The notes: generated by a model not told the origin, from the letters alone. Counted from the stretch's first letter, positions 8,248 to 16,795 are shown. The stretch is DNA of 24,971 nt from Desulfobacula sp. (GCF_021107415.1 NZ_JAIOSW010000454.1:1-24971); one strand, 5' to 3'. Numbers and translations are program-made.

Positions 8248-8601
8248 TCAGACCGATTCATCAATACTATTATACTGCACAATATTTTTAAGGTGAGAAT
8301 AGGTATCCACATCCATGGAATCAAACCCTATTCCCATGCCATTATCACTGACTCTGACAATAGTCCCCTTCATCAATAATTCAATTTTATCTATCGTGCC
8401 GGTAAGATAAACCGTGATTGCGCATTTTGTTCCGGAAGAAAATTTCTTTTCCGTAGTAACAAATATCCCTTTAAGGCTTAAATCCCTGGAACTTGCTTCT
8501 AAATTGATTTTTTCCCCATCCGCTTCAAGCAATATCCGGATTATCGTTGCAAACCCTACTCTGGAATGCTTACGTCTTTCATCATTTTTAGAGGCGGCCA
8601 T
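8248..8601 (-). CDS. PilZ-domain protein (c-di-GMP binding)
   Basis: A single PilZ domain protein. The ligand motifs are complete: RRKHSR (R9, R10 and R14, counting from the chosen start) and DLSLKG (D40, S42, G45) as D-x-S-x-x-G. Such proteins usually pass c-di-GMP levels on to motility or surface structures. The frame opens earlier, at an ATG at 8640 without a ribosome site; the ATG at 8601 has GGAG 11 bases upstream and removes a Lys/His-rich leader, so I prefer it (117 residues). It stands between an HD-GYP protein and cheX, so an effect on flagellar rotation is plausible. Confidence 0.85.
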   Translation of the reverse strand: MAASKNDERRKHSRVGFATIIRILLEADGEKINLEASSRDLSLKGIFVTTEKKFSSGTKCAITVYLTGTIDKIELLMKGTIVRVSDNGMGIGFDSMDVDTYSHLKNIVQYNSIDESV

Positions 8602-8687
8602 GGTTAGATTTGCTCCATGCTTTTTTTTATTTTCATGCAAATAGTTTTAAAAACAAAGTATCATAATTCAAACTAACGCTCAAGCCA

Positions 8688-10220
8688 TTAAAAATCATCC
8701 GGCAAGTCCTGATCTGCAACTTTTAAGAACGCTTCTACGACTTGTGGATCAAATTGTGTACCCGAGTTCTCCTTTATGATTTCAAGGACTTTACTCTTTT
8801 CCATCTTTTTTCTATAGGCCCTGTCCGAAGCCATGGCATCAAATGAATCGGCAACACATAAGATCCTTGCGAGCTTAGGGATTTCATCCCCTTTTATCCC
8901 ATCCGGGTAACCTTTACCATCAAAGCGTTCATGGTGATGCCGGATAATCTTCATTTCCTGATCCCACAGTCCCAGCTTACTGATAATATCCGCACCAATC
9001 ACCGGATGTTCTTTAATTTTCTCATATTCTTCATCTGTCAGCCGGCCGGGTTTTAGAAGAATATCATCCCGGATGCCAATTTTGCCTATATCATGAAGAC
9101 TTCCGGCAAAACTGATAATATCAAGCTCTTCCTCTGTACAACCCATTTCTTCAGCGATCAGATGTGCATATCTTGCAACTCTTGTGGAATGTTTTCTCGT
9201 ATACAGGTCCCGTACCTCAAGGGCTGTTACAAATGCATAGAGCGTTGAGAAAAGATTGTCATAAATATTTTCATATAGCGCGATATTTTCAATAGCAGAG
9301 GCTGCTTTCTGTGTGATAAAACTCAAATAATAAATATCTTTTTCATTAAAAAGCTTATCCTCCCGGAAGGAGAAAGCACTGGCAACACCAAAAATCTTGT
9401 CCCGAATTTTCAACGGCACAACCATTAAAGAATGGATCACATCATCAAGATATTTGTTTTGCCCAGGCCCTGAAATCAGGCAGGGGTTGTGATCCGTACT
9501 CAAAACATCAAGGATAAATTCATTGGCAGTTTTTGAAAGCTCATTTCCAAACAATGAACGAACCGTTTCATTTTCAATACCACAATCAGAACTTGCGACA
9601 AGTACCAGGGATTTATCCTGATCAGAATATATATGGAAAAAGACTTTATCCGCCTTTAATTCTTCCACACCTAAATCAACGACTTTATTAAAAATGCCAT
9701 AACTTGAATCTGTTGAAGAAAAGTCCTCCATCACCCGGTTCAATGTATTTACTTCTTCAACCCTTTCAAGCAATTCATAGTTCAATTCTTTTAACCGTTC
9801 CTGCCGTTCCACCTCTTCTTTTAAAATCAAATTCTCAACAAACAACTCGCGTTCCCTTAAAATTCTTTTGAGTGTCAGCTCCATTTGTTCAAGATTAACA
9901 GGTTTGATCAGATAATCGACAACACCATTTTTCAATGTTTGTATGGAATTCTCCAAAGAAGGATACCCTGTCATGATGACGACAGGAAGAGTACTCTCCC
10001 TTTCCCTGATCTTTTCAGCCAACTTCAGACCATCCATCTTCGGCATATTAATATCAGTAAATACACATCCAATTTTTACCCGGTTCAAGACTTCAAGAGC
10101 TTCAATCCCATTACCGGCAGTATAAACCTCATAACCCTTTCTCTGAAAATATCCTTCAGTTACATCAAGGATACCTTCCTCGTCATCAACCACTAGAACT
10201 TTGATTGGATCATTTCTCAT
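8688..10220 (-). CDS. Response regulator with GAF and HD-GYP domains
   Basis: HD-GYP proteins hydrolyse c-di-GMP. Numbering from a TTG at 10235, the receiver domain covers about 10-125 with D17-D18, phospho-acceptor D61, T89 and K111; a coiled coil follows (about 128-170), then a GAF domain (about 175-320), then HD-GYP (about 335-510) with the HD pair at 381-382 in SLHDIGKIGI, the HHHERFDGKGYPDG stretch at 433-446, and ADSFDAMASDRAYR. All metal-binding residues I can recognise are kept, so it is probably active. I choose the ATG at 10220 (510 residues); the TTG has AAGG directly against it. It begins the minus-strand block that continues with the PilZ protein. Confidence 0.9.
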   Translation of the reverse strand: MRNDPIKVLVVDDEEGILDVTEGYFQRKGYEVYTAGNGIEALEVLNRVKIGCVFTDINMPKMDGLKLAEKIRERESTLPVVIMTGYPSLENSIQTLKNGVVDYLIKPVNLEQMELTLKRILRERELFVENLILKEEVERQERLKELNYELLERVEEVNTLNRVMEDFSSTDSSYGIFNKVVDLGVEELKADKVFFHIYSDQDKSLVLVASSDCGIENETVRSLFGNELSKTANEFILDVLSTDHNPCLISGPGQNKYLDDVIHSLMVVPLKIRDKIFGVASAFSFREDKLFNEKDIYYLSFITQKAASAIENIALYENIYDNLFSTLYAFVTALEVRDLYTRKHSTRVARYAHLIAEEMGCTEEELDIISFAGSLHDIGKIGIRDDILLKPGRLTDEEYEKIKEHPVIGADIISKLGLWDQEMKIIRHHHERFDGKGYPDGIKGDEIPKLARILCVADSFDAMASDRAYRKKMEKSKVLEIIKENSGTQFDPQVVEAFLKVADQDLPDDF

Positions 10221-10268
10221 ATTTGATAGTATCAACCTTCGTTACCGTATATATATTGTTGTTTGGTA

Positions 10269-10297
10269 AATGTATCTTAAACATTTTATTTTATCAA
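10269..10297 (-). promoter_or_regulatory. Possible sigma-70 promoter of the HD-GYP gene
   Basis: The minus strand has TTGATA at 10292-10297, a 17-base spacer and TACATT at 10269-10274, five and four matches to consensus. It would start transcription about 40 bases before the gene. The region is AT-rich, so a chance match is quite possible. Confidence 0.3.
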
Positions 10298-10333
10298 CAA
10301 AAATCAAAAGTTAAGCACACATTAATATAGAAT

Positions 10334-10406
10334 GAATATAATTCGTGAGAATATATAAATAACAAAATTATATTCTTGACAAACTATAATTTCAAGAATA
10401 TAATTC
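10334..10406. promoter_or_regulatory. Operator array with perfect 14-bp inverted repeat, upstream of the Lrp gene
   Basis: AATTATATTCTTGA at 10366-10379 is matched exactly in reverse complement at 10392-10405, 12 bases apart. Within this, three GAAT-N3-ATTC-like sites lie at 10334-10344 and 10396-10406 (both GAATATAATTC) and 10365-10375 (AAATTATATTC). Their centres are 10339, 10370 and 10401, exactly 31 bp apart, near three helical turns. The last two overlap the promoter. Lrp/AsnC proteins bind such phased arrays as octamers and commonly repress their own genes, so autoregulation is the natural reading. Confidence 0.7.
10376..10404 (+). promoter_or_regulatory. Consensus sigma-70 promoter of the Lrp/lysA unit
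   Basis: TTGACA at 10376-10381, a 17-base spacer, and TATAAT at 10399-10404: a perfect match in both boxes and in spacing. The predicted start is near 10411, leaving a 30-base leader. Both boxes lie inside the inverted repeat, so a bound regulator would block RNA polymerase. Confidence 0.88.
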
Positions 10407-10440
10407 TCTATTATCAAACTCAATAAGATAAAATGGAAAA

Positions 10441-10902
10441 ATGGATAATACTGACCTTCAAATTTTAAAAATTTTACAAAAAAAAGCCCGGGTGCCTAAT
10501 GTGGAAGTCGCCAGAAATATTGGAATGGCCCCATCTGCCGTACTGGAACGAATCAAGAAGTTAGAAGCCCAAGGCGTGATTAAAGGGTATGAAGTTCGTC
10601 TCAATCCCGATATGTTTAATTGTTCAATGATTGCTTTTATTCAAATCAAGATGGTTACGCCCGGCAGGCTCATTGAAACCGGTGAAATGCTTTCAAAAAT
10701 AGAACAAATACAGGAAGTACACTACCTGGCAGGCGAAGACTGTCTCATGGTCAAGCTGCGCGTGTCGGACAATACGGAGCTTGAAACCATTTTAAGCACT
10801 AAAATAGCAAATCTCGATGTTGTTAAAGATACCAAAACGTTTATCGCTCTTTCCACTTATAAGGAGAGTGCTAAAATAATGCTGCCAAAGACGCCGAAAT
10901 AA
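10441..10902 (+). CDS. Lrp/AsnC family transcriptional regulator
   Basis: A 153-residue protein with the two expected parts: an N-terminal winged helix-turn-helix (about 1-50; MDNTDLQILKILQKKAR, then VARNIGMAPSAVLERIKKLE) and a C-terminal RAM/AsnC ligand domain (about 60-145; GEDCLMVKLRV holds the Gly-Glu-x-Asp turn of the effector pocket). It is typical in length. The start has only a weak GGAAAA ahead of it, but the promoter is a perfect consensus. It is followed after 14 bases by a lysA-like gene, so lysine or another amino acid is a likely effector; that is inference from position only. Confidence 0.9.
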   Translation: MDNTDLQILKILQKKARVPNVEVARNIGMAPSAVLERIKKLEAQGVIKGYEVRLNPDMFNCSMIAFIQIKMVTPGRLIETGEMLSKIEQIQEVHYLAGEDCLMVKLRVSDNTELETILSTKIANLDVVKDTKTFIALSTYKESAKIMLPKTPK

Positions 10903-10913
10903 GGAATATTCCT
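10902..10913. repeat. 12-bp perfect palindrome covering the ribosome site of the lysA-like gene
   Basis: AGGAATATTCCT reads the same on both strands and spans the AGGA that would serve the ATG at 10917. It includes the last base of the Lrp stop codon. It resembles the GAAT/ATTC sites of the upstream operator. It could bind the regulator, form a small RNA stem, or be chance. Confidence 0.4.
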
Positions 10914-10916
10914 ATC

Positions 10917-11991
10917 ATGCCAATGTCAGATTCATACAAAAAAAGGCTTTCCCACGTTCTACCGCAAATTATTATCCAGACAGATCGGCAGTTTTGAGGA
11001 AAATATCATGTTTACCTCAAATAATACCAACCCTTCCCAGTTTAAAACAGCACTGGAAAATGGTGGGTGCATCCTGAATCCGGATGACATCTCCTTAATT
11101 TCAAAATTAAAAAACATTACCGACCTTATCTGTTTCAGATACAATCCCGGCTCCCGGCGAAAAGGCAATAAAATTATTGGAAACCCCGTTGAATCAAAAT
11201 ATGGTGTCAGCCATGACCAAATTATTGAGGCTTACTGCCAGTCCATACAGCTTGGAGTTAAACGATTCGGGATTCACACCATGCTGGCCTCCAATGAACT
11301 GAATTACGAATATATGGTTGAAACCACTCAAATGCTGCTGGATATGGTTGAACTGATCCATAAGAAACTCCATATTACTTTTGAATTTATCAATATTGGC
11401 GGGGGCATAGGCATTCCTTACACCCCGGATGCAAAACCCTTTGACCTTGATTCCATGGCCAATGAAATTCACCGGCTTTTTAAAAAATTTAAAAACCTGA
11501 ACGGCTGGGTGCCCAGACTATACATGGAGAGCGGCCGATATATCACGGGCCCTCATGGCGTGCTGGTCACATCTGTGATTAACCATAAAAATACCTATCG
11601 AAAATATATTGGTGTGAATGCATCCATGTCAGCACTTATGCGACCGGGTATGTATGACGCCTATCACCACATCCATATTCACGCCAAAGAGGATTGCGTC
11701 CTTTTAGAAAAAGTTGATGTGGTGGGTGCATTATGCGAAAATATCGACAAATTTGCCATTCAAAGAGAACTGCCGGATACGGTTGAAGGCGATATTTTAA
11801 TCATCCACGACACCGGGGCTCACGGGCATTCCATGGGGTTTAATTATAACGGTCATCTCAGACCCAAAGAGTTGCTGTTGAAAGAAGATTCAAGTATTGA
11901 ACTGATCAGAAGAGCTGAAACCATGGATGATTATTTTTCAACCCTGACTTTTGAACCTGAAACCTTAACTTTCTCTGTAAACAATCAATAA
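10917..11991 (+). pseudogene. lysA: Diaminopimelate decarboxylase-like gene with internal out-of-frame deletion
   Basis: LysA makes lysine from meso-diaminopimelate with PLP. The first frame, from ATG 10917, encodes MPMSDSYKKRLSHVLPQI, the expected N terminus, and stops at TGA 10995-10997. The remainder is in another frame: LLSRQIGSFEENIMFTSNN continues from about 10969 into a 327-residue frame opening at ATG 11008. In intact relatives some 70-80 residues lie between these parts, with the PLP-binding lysine and first barrel strands. The rest is well kept: SKYGV, GIHTMLAS, GGGIGIPY, the ESGRYITGP region, catalytic-type CEN (C243, E244) and GHSMGFNYNGHLRP. Without the lysine the protein cannot be an ordinary decarboxylase. 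It is probably a recent loss, as no further stops are seen, but a re-initiated 327-residue product remains possible. Confidence 0.8.
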
Positions 11992-12079
11992 TTTAGGAGA
12001 TTTTACTTGTTTCCAGAACTTTAGTTTGATAAATTACTAGGTTCGCAGTGAATTTCAATATTTTTAAGTAAGGATATCA

Positions 12080-14323
12080 ATGAGCGTTTCAAAAACAGGC
12101 TATATGCTAACCCTGATTTGTTTAACGACATTATTTATTTGCAATCTATTTTTCACAATTATTGTTAATGCCCAAGAAGGCGATGTCAAATGGATCTACG
12201 AGACGGAGAGCCTGATCTGGAGTAGTCCAGCCATAGGACCAGACGGTACGGTATACTTTGGCGGAATATTAGCAAATTCCTCTTCATGGGATGAAACTCC
12301 TACTGAAGGTGCCCTTTTTGCCGTGAACCCCGACGGCACACTTAAATGGACGTTTTCTACCGTTGGAATGGTTAGAAGTTCACCAGCAGTTGCTCCTGAC
12401 GGAACCATCTATATAGATGACCCGGGAGACAGGAAACTCTATGCCCTTAATCCTGATGGCACTGTCAAATGGAGCTTTCACATGGGCAGCTACCTTACTT
12501 CCTCCCCCTCCATAGGCCCTGACGGAACAATATATGTAGCTTCAGAAGACCATCACCTCTATGCATTGACTTCTGAAGGCAAAATGAAGTGGGCCTTTGA
12601 GATGCTGTCTGAAGTCAAATGGTCTTCACCTGCCATTGCTCCGAATGGTACCGTTTATATAGGTTGTCATGACAACTATATTTACGCTATTAAACCAGAC
12701 GGTTCGCTCAAATGGTCCTACAAGACTGACGGCATTATACAATCTTCACCCGTAATAGGCTTGGACGGCATCGTTTACATCGGTTCATACGATACTTATC
12801 TCTATGCCCTAAATCCTGATGGTACGCTTAATTGGAAATTTAAGACCGGAGATAGTATATGGGCTTCCACCGCAATTGGCTCGGATGGGACGATATACGT
12901 ACCCTCGCAGGATGGTAAGCTATACGCATTGAATTCCGACGGCATAAAAAAGTGGGAGTACAATGCCGGCTCCATGATCAACACTTCCCCTGCCATAGGC
13001 GACGATGGCATCATATATATTGGTACATATAATTTTGATGTTCATGCTGTTAATCCGGACGGAACGTTGAAGTGGAAAAAGGATGACATGCTTTGGGGTG
13101 TCGAATACTCTCCTGCAATCGGTCCGGACGGCACATTGTACATACCTTCCAAAAATATGTACGCGATAGAAACATCCTCCACTGGTTTGGCTGATTCCCC
13201 CTGGCCCATGTATAATCATGATGCCGGTCACACAGGCAGAGCTTCGGTTACGGAATCAACAGAATTAAACACCAGACCTTCATCCCTGTCAGTTTTACAA
13301 GATGAGTCTATATACACATCTATTTATGGTGGCGTGGAGCCTTACACTGTGTCGGTGGACAATGAGGATGTTGCAACAGCAACCTTAAACGGCAATACCA
13401 TAACAATCAACGGCAAAGGCCAGGGGAATGCATCTGTAACCATAGTCGATGGAGCAGACTCTATGGTACAGGTCCAGGTTAATGTAATAAAGCACCTCAA
13501 ACCTGAAGGAATAGTAGTTTTGGACAATATTAAAATCGGCGCAGTTATAGACACTGTGGAAGCAGGAGAAATAGAGGCAACATTTTTTCAAGGTGGAGAA
13601 TCTACAACCTTGAGAGGCGATAAGGTTCTCTGGGGTTATTTCTACGCTGATCCATCCAAGGTTTCCTGGGGCAACAAGGAAAATCCAGAGGCATTTGTCA
13701 AAGTATGGATCGACATTGATGGAAGAACCGACGTCAACTATTTCCATGTATCTGTACCAAACATTGATGTTTTTACGGATTTTTCAAATAATGGTCGGTA
13801 TGATGAACAGGACCTGACAATAATGGCTGATAGAAGGTACATACGCCATTACCTGATGGAGGGAAAAACAGACTCGGATGACAATTTTGAGGATGGCAAT
13901 TGTGCTTATGCATACAAAATAGGATGCCAGTACAATCACCTCGATGTTGAACCAGTTTACAATGAAGTTACACCGGACTTAAATATAGCTGCAATAATAG
14001 ACACAATTGAAATAGGACCATCACATGCAATATGGAAATTTGGGGGTTCCAATATTACGGATAGAGGAGACACCGTCATCTGGGGATATTTTTATGCAAA
14101 CCCTTTGGACGTGTCATGGGGTACCAGTCAGAATCCAGACATTTTTGTAAAAATCTGGTTCGATGTGGGAGGATCTCTTTATGTAAATTTCTTTCACGTA
14201 TCAGTGCCTGACATAAACATTTATATGACTTACCCGGGTATCGGCTATGGATTAAAAGCAACAACTTATACTTTTAACCGGTACCTCCGGTTCAATACTC
14301 CTACACAAGAGAGTACAAATTGA
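12080..14323 (+). CDS. Secreted PQQ-type beta-propeller protein with Ig-like domain and duplicated C-terminal module
   Basis: 747 residues, function unknown. A signal peptide (about 1-31, ending IIVNA) is followed by seven to eight beta-propeller blades (about 32-390) repeating SSPAIGPDGTIYVG...LYALNPDGTLKW, ending in WPMYNHDAGHTGR, a common closing motif of these propellers. Then comes an Ig-like, BIG2-type stretch (about 397-470; VDNEDVATATLNGNTITI) and two copies of an 85-residue module (about 485-568 and 635-717) sharing WGYFYA-P-VSWG, NP-FVK-W-D and FHVSVP. The propeller resembles pyrroloquinoline-quinone enzymes only in fold; no cofactor residues were recognised. It is likely extracellular or outer-surface. 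AAGGA precedes the ATG. It stands alone, convergent with the flavodoxin-like gene, and lacks an obvious anchor. Confidence 0.8.
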   Translation: MSVSKTGYMLTLICLTTLFICNLFFTIIVNAQEGDVKWIYETESLIWSSPAIGPDGTVYFGGILANSSSWDETPTEGALFAVNPDGTLKWTFSTVGMVRSSPAVAPDGTIYIDDPGDRKLYALNPDGTVKWSFHMGSYLTSSPSIGPDGTIYVASEDHHLYALTSEGKMKWAFEMLSEVKWSSPAIAPNGTVYIGCHDNYIYAIKPDGSLKWSYKTDGIIQSSPVIGLDGIVYIGSYDTYLYALNPDGTLNWKFKTGDSIWASTAIGSDGTIYVPSQDGKLYALNSDGIKKWEYNAGSMINTSPAIGDDGIIYIGTYNFDVHAVNPDGTLKWKKDDMLWGVEYSPAIGPDGTLYIPSKNMYAIETSSTGLADSPWPMYNHDAGHTGRASVTESTELNTRPSSLSVLQDESIYTSIYGGVEPYTVSVDNEDVATATLNGNTITINGKGQGNASVTIVDGADSMVQVQVNVIKHLKPEGIVVLDNIKIGAVIDTVEAGEIEATFFQGGESTTLRGDKVLWGYFYADPSKVSWGNKENPEAFVKVWIDIDGRTDVNYFHVSVPNIDVFTDFSNNGRYDEQDLTIMADRRYIRHYLMEGKTDSDDNFEDGNCAYAYKIGCQYNHLDVEPVYNEVTPDLNIAAIIDTIEIGPSHAIWKFGGSNITDRGDTVIWGYFYANPLDVSWGTSQNPDIFVKIWFDVGGSLYVNFFHVSVPDINIYMTYPGIGYGLKATTYTFNRYLRFNTPTQESTN

Positions 14324-14435
14324 TTTTAAAAAATTTTGGCAAAAGCTGTTGAACGGTATAAATGTTGATGTGGTGCAGGGCACTGGAAGCCGATATTTCC
14401 CTCAAAAAAATCATAAATGCTTTTTGGAACCAGTA
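14324..14435. other. Convergent intergenic gap
   Basis: The 112 bases between two converging genes hold no hairpin with a T-run that I can call a terminator and no frame worth reporting. Only short A/T-rich self-complementary bits such as AAAATTTT near the left end were seen. Confidence 0.4.
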
Positions 14436-14918
14436 CTAATCTGAAAGTTTCAACGCAAGCTGTGCAACCCTTTCCCCTAATTTTTGGGCATTTTCCCGGG
14501 TTTTATCATCCGGGGCACCCACACACGCGACACCATAATGTCCCGTGGCTGACAAGGGATCACCGGATATCACCATGCCATATATTAAAAGGGCCTGAAT
14601 AATTGACATCATGGTGGTTTCTTTGCCACCGGTGGGATCACCGGATGTGGCAAATGTGGCACCCACCTTTCCATCCATCTTTCTCCGGGTGCTTACAAAA
14701 TCATCAAATACAGCTTTAAGCTGGGCTGCCATGGTACCAAAATAGACAGGAGATCCGGCAATGATCCCACCGGCTTCAATAAAGTCCTCTTTGGTTACCT
14801 CTTTGGTATTTTTTAATATCCCCTGAACCCCCTCAACACTATCAACGCCTTCCAGCACAGCATGAGCAAGTTTTTTTGTATTTCCACCCTTTGAATAATA
14901 AAGAACAAGAACTTTCAT
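14436..14918 (-). CDS. Flavodoxin-fold (WrbA-like) NAD(P)H-dependent oxidoreductase
   Basis: A 160-residue flavodoxin-fold protein expected to bind FMN. The phosphate loop is YYSKGGNTKKLA (about 8-19), the isoalloxazine loop is GSPVYFGTMA (about 56-65), and ATSGDPTGGKETTMMSI resembles the WrbA stretch that contacts the flavin and builds the tetramer. It is shorter than WrbA (about 200 residues), so a quinone reductase role is only a guess; electron carrier or iron-sulfur flavoprotein relatives are alternatives. The ATG at 14918 has AAAGGGGGA upstream. It is the last gene of a unit with the small Cys-tailed protein (38-base gap) and the MocR-type regulator. Confidence 0.82.
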   Translation of the reverse strand: MKVLVLYYSKGGNTKKLAHAVLEGVDSVEGVQGILKNTKEVTKEDFIEAGGIIAGSPVYFGTMAAQLKAVFDDFVSTRRKMDGKVGATFATSGDPTGGKETTMMSIIQALLIYGMVISGDPLSATGHYGVACVGAPDDKTRENAQKLGERVAQLALKLSD

Positions 14919-14956
14919 ACATCCCCCTTTGAAATATTAAAATATAATAATAGAGA

Positions 14957-15208
14957 TTAACATCCACATGAATCTTTTGATAAACATACAGATGAATCTG
15001 TGTCCATGGACGTTTTTCGGCAATATTTTCTTTTCAAATGTTCACCCATGGATATTAACAGGTTGGCAAACTTTTCAACACTATAAAATTGCTTTCTTTG
15101 CTGATTTGCTTTGATAAATTTTAATAATCGCATCTTTTTTGCTTCTTGTTCAAAGGCCTGGTGACGTTCTTTTGCCAACAATTCCAAAAGCACTGAATTT
15201 GACAACAT
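14957..15208 (-). CDS. Small protein with Cys-rich tail, unknown function
   Basis: I do not recognise this 83-residue protein. It is real by context: a full AAGGAGG lies 9 bases before the ATG at 15208, and it sits 25 bases after the regulator gene and 38 before the flavodoxin-fold gene. About residues 1-60 look like one or two charged amphipathic helices (LLAKERHQAFEQEAKKM, then ANLLISMGEHLKRKY). The tail has four cysteines, one early in YCRK and three in VCLSKDSCGC at the very end. Close cysteines suggest metal or iron-sulfur binding or a disulfide switch; no known motif was matched. Confidence 0.7.
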   Translation of the reverse strand: MLSNSVLLELLAKERHQAFEQEAKKMRLLKFIKANQQRKQFYSVEKFANLLISMGEHLKRKYCRKTSMDTDSSVCLSKDSCGC

Positions 15209-15233
15209 AATCTAACGCCTCCTTTTAAAATCT

Positions 15234-16781
15234 CTATTGAAAATTTCCCAAACCACTCAGCCCTGAATCACCAGGTGGCTGGCGCAAGAACTCTTTAATT
15301 GTATCTGCCAGTATTTCAATTCCTTCAATAATTTCATCCTGATCCGACCATGCCCAGCTTAACCTGAAAGACTTTACAAACCGCTGGTCTATATCAAATA
15401 AAGGGCCGGGCAGAAAATTAATTCCCTTGTCAATGGCAGACAATAACAATGCAATACTGGAATATCCTTCCGGAAGTGTTACCCAAAGGGAAAAACCACC
15501 TTTTGGGGATGTCCAGGTCACTCCTTGCGGCATCTGTTGTTTCAAACACTCCAGCATCACATTCCTCCGATTAAGATAGATCTTTTGGATACGCTTAAGG
15601 TGTTCATCATATTTCCCAGACTGGAAAAGCTTTACGGCAATCCCCTGCATTAGAGGCGGGCATGCATGATCCATCAGTCTTTTTAATTTTGTAAAAGTGC
15701 GGATACGTCCGGCAGAACTGATCATCCAGCCAACCCTTAATCCCGGCATCAATGATTTTGATAATGAAGAGATAATGATCGTTTGTTCTTCGCCAAGAGT
15801 ATTATAAAAACTTTTTAGACTTGATCCCTCAAACCTTAAATCCTGGAATATTTCATCTGAAAGAATAACGGCTTTATTCTTTTTGGCCCATCGAACCAGA
15901 TATTCATGCCTTTCAGATGCCATATCCGTACCTGTGGGATTATGAAATTCAGGACACGCATATAAAAGAAAAGATTCACCGGTAAAATAATCCAGGTATT
16001 CAGGAACAGGCCCGAATTCATCTCTTTGTATAGTATCCACCCAATTACCATGGGTGACGAATGTTTGCGTGATCCCCTGGAAACAGGGTGCTTCACAAAT
16101 AACATGCTGTTTTTTTTCTGCTGCATCCAAAGCCACAAGACTTGCTGCCTGCTGAGATCCATTCGTGATCAAAACCTGATCCGGCGTGATATGGACTCCT
16201 TTGTTTTCATACCGTGATGCAATTTCTTCTCTGAGTTCAATAAATCCCTGACAGTCAATACACGCTATATATTTTTCCTGATCTTCTGTTAATGCATCCT
16301 TGACAAGCGCCTCTAAAAAACCGGGTTCATGAAGCTTGGGATCCGGGATGCCCTTACCGAAACTGATCAAGTCCGGCTGCATGGCAAGATTCATCAGCTC
16401 CGCAAGACCTTCTGAGATGCCTCTTCTTAATTGCTGAGCAGCAAATTTAAGCTCCGGTCTGGCCTGTGCACTCCTGAATCCGTTTAAATTTTCACGGCTT
16501 TGATAGTCAGAAAAATCTTTTTCACGGCTTTTCTTGTTGTCAAAATCTTCAATAAAAGTACCTCTTCCCACATAACATTTTGTTAAACCCTGTTTGGAAA
16601 GGTCTTCTAATGCTCTTCTGATGGTGGCCTGGGTAACGCCGACTTGTTTTGCAAAGGCTGCCACTGAAGGCAGTTTGTCCCCGGGGTTCAGTTCCTTATC
16701 GACAATTGCCTGCTCCAGTCGATCTCTTATTTGAACATACAGCGGCTTATCTGCTTTTTTATTGATTTCAATCTGAATCAT
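15234..16781 (-). CDS. MocR-type GntR regulator fused to an aminotransferase domain
   Basis: A 515-residue fusion: an N-terminal GntR winged helix (about 10-78; KPLYVQIRDRLEQAI, LPSVAAFAKQVGVTQATIRRALE, GRGTFI), a linker, then a fold-type I aminotransferase domain (about 135-500). PLP-site residues are kept: HNPTG with N281, D309 in ILSDEIF, K342 in SSLSKSLMPGLRVGW and R349. MocR proteins use this domain to sense PLP or amino compounds, not normally for transamination. The ATG at 16781 has GGAG 5 bases upstream. It heads the unit with the two genes downstream and is divergent from the peptide transporter, so either could be its target. The effector cannot be read from the sequence. Confidence 0.88.
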   Translation of the reverse strand: MIQIEINKKADKPLYVQIRDRLEQAIVDKELNPGDKLPSVAAFAKQVGVTQATIRRALEDLSKQGLTKCYVGRGTFIEDFDNKKSREKDFSDYQSRENLNGFRSAQARPELKFAAQQLRRGISEGLAELMNLAMQPDLISFGKGIPDPKLHEPGFLEALVKDALTEDQEKYIACIDCQGFIELREEIASRYENKGVHITPDQVLITNGSQQAASLVALDAAEKKQHVICEAPCFQGITQTFVTHGNWVDTIQRDEFGPVPEYLDYFTGESFLLYACPEFHNPTGTDMASERHEYLVRWAKKNKAVILSDEIFQDLRFEGSSLKSFYNTLGEEQTIIISSLSKSLMPGLRVGWMISSAGRIRTFTKLKRLMDHACPPLMQGIAVKLFQSGKYDEHLKRIQKIYLNRRNVMLECLKQQMPQGVTWTSPKGGFSLWVTLPEGYSSIALLLSAIDKGINFLPGPLFDIDQRFVKSFRLSWAWSDQDEIIEGIEILADTIKEFLRQPPGDSGLSGLGNFQ

Positions 16782-16795
16782 GCGGTCTCCATTGA

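Noticed and set aside
10257..10330. A third sigma-54 promoter before the HD-GYP gene
   Set aside because: No GG-N10-GC pair with the TGGCA and TTGC boxes was found in this gap; only a weak sigma-70-like pair is present.
12196..13747. Several minus-strand open frames and DNA-level repetition in the propeller gene, which might suggest a repeat array
   Set aside because: The repetition follows the blade pattern of the encoded protein, with variable length and codon choice. The opposite frames mirror it. There are no constant repeats with spacers, so it is not CRISPR.
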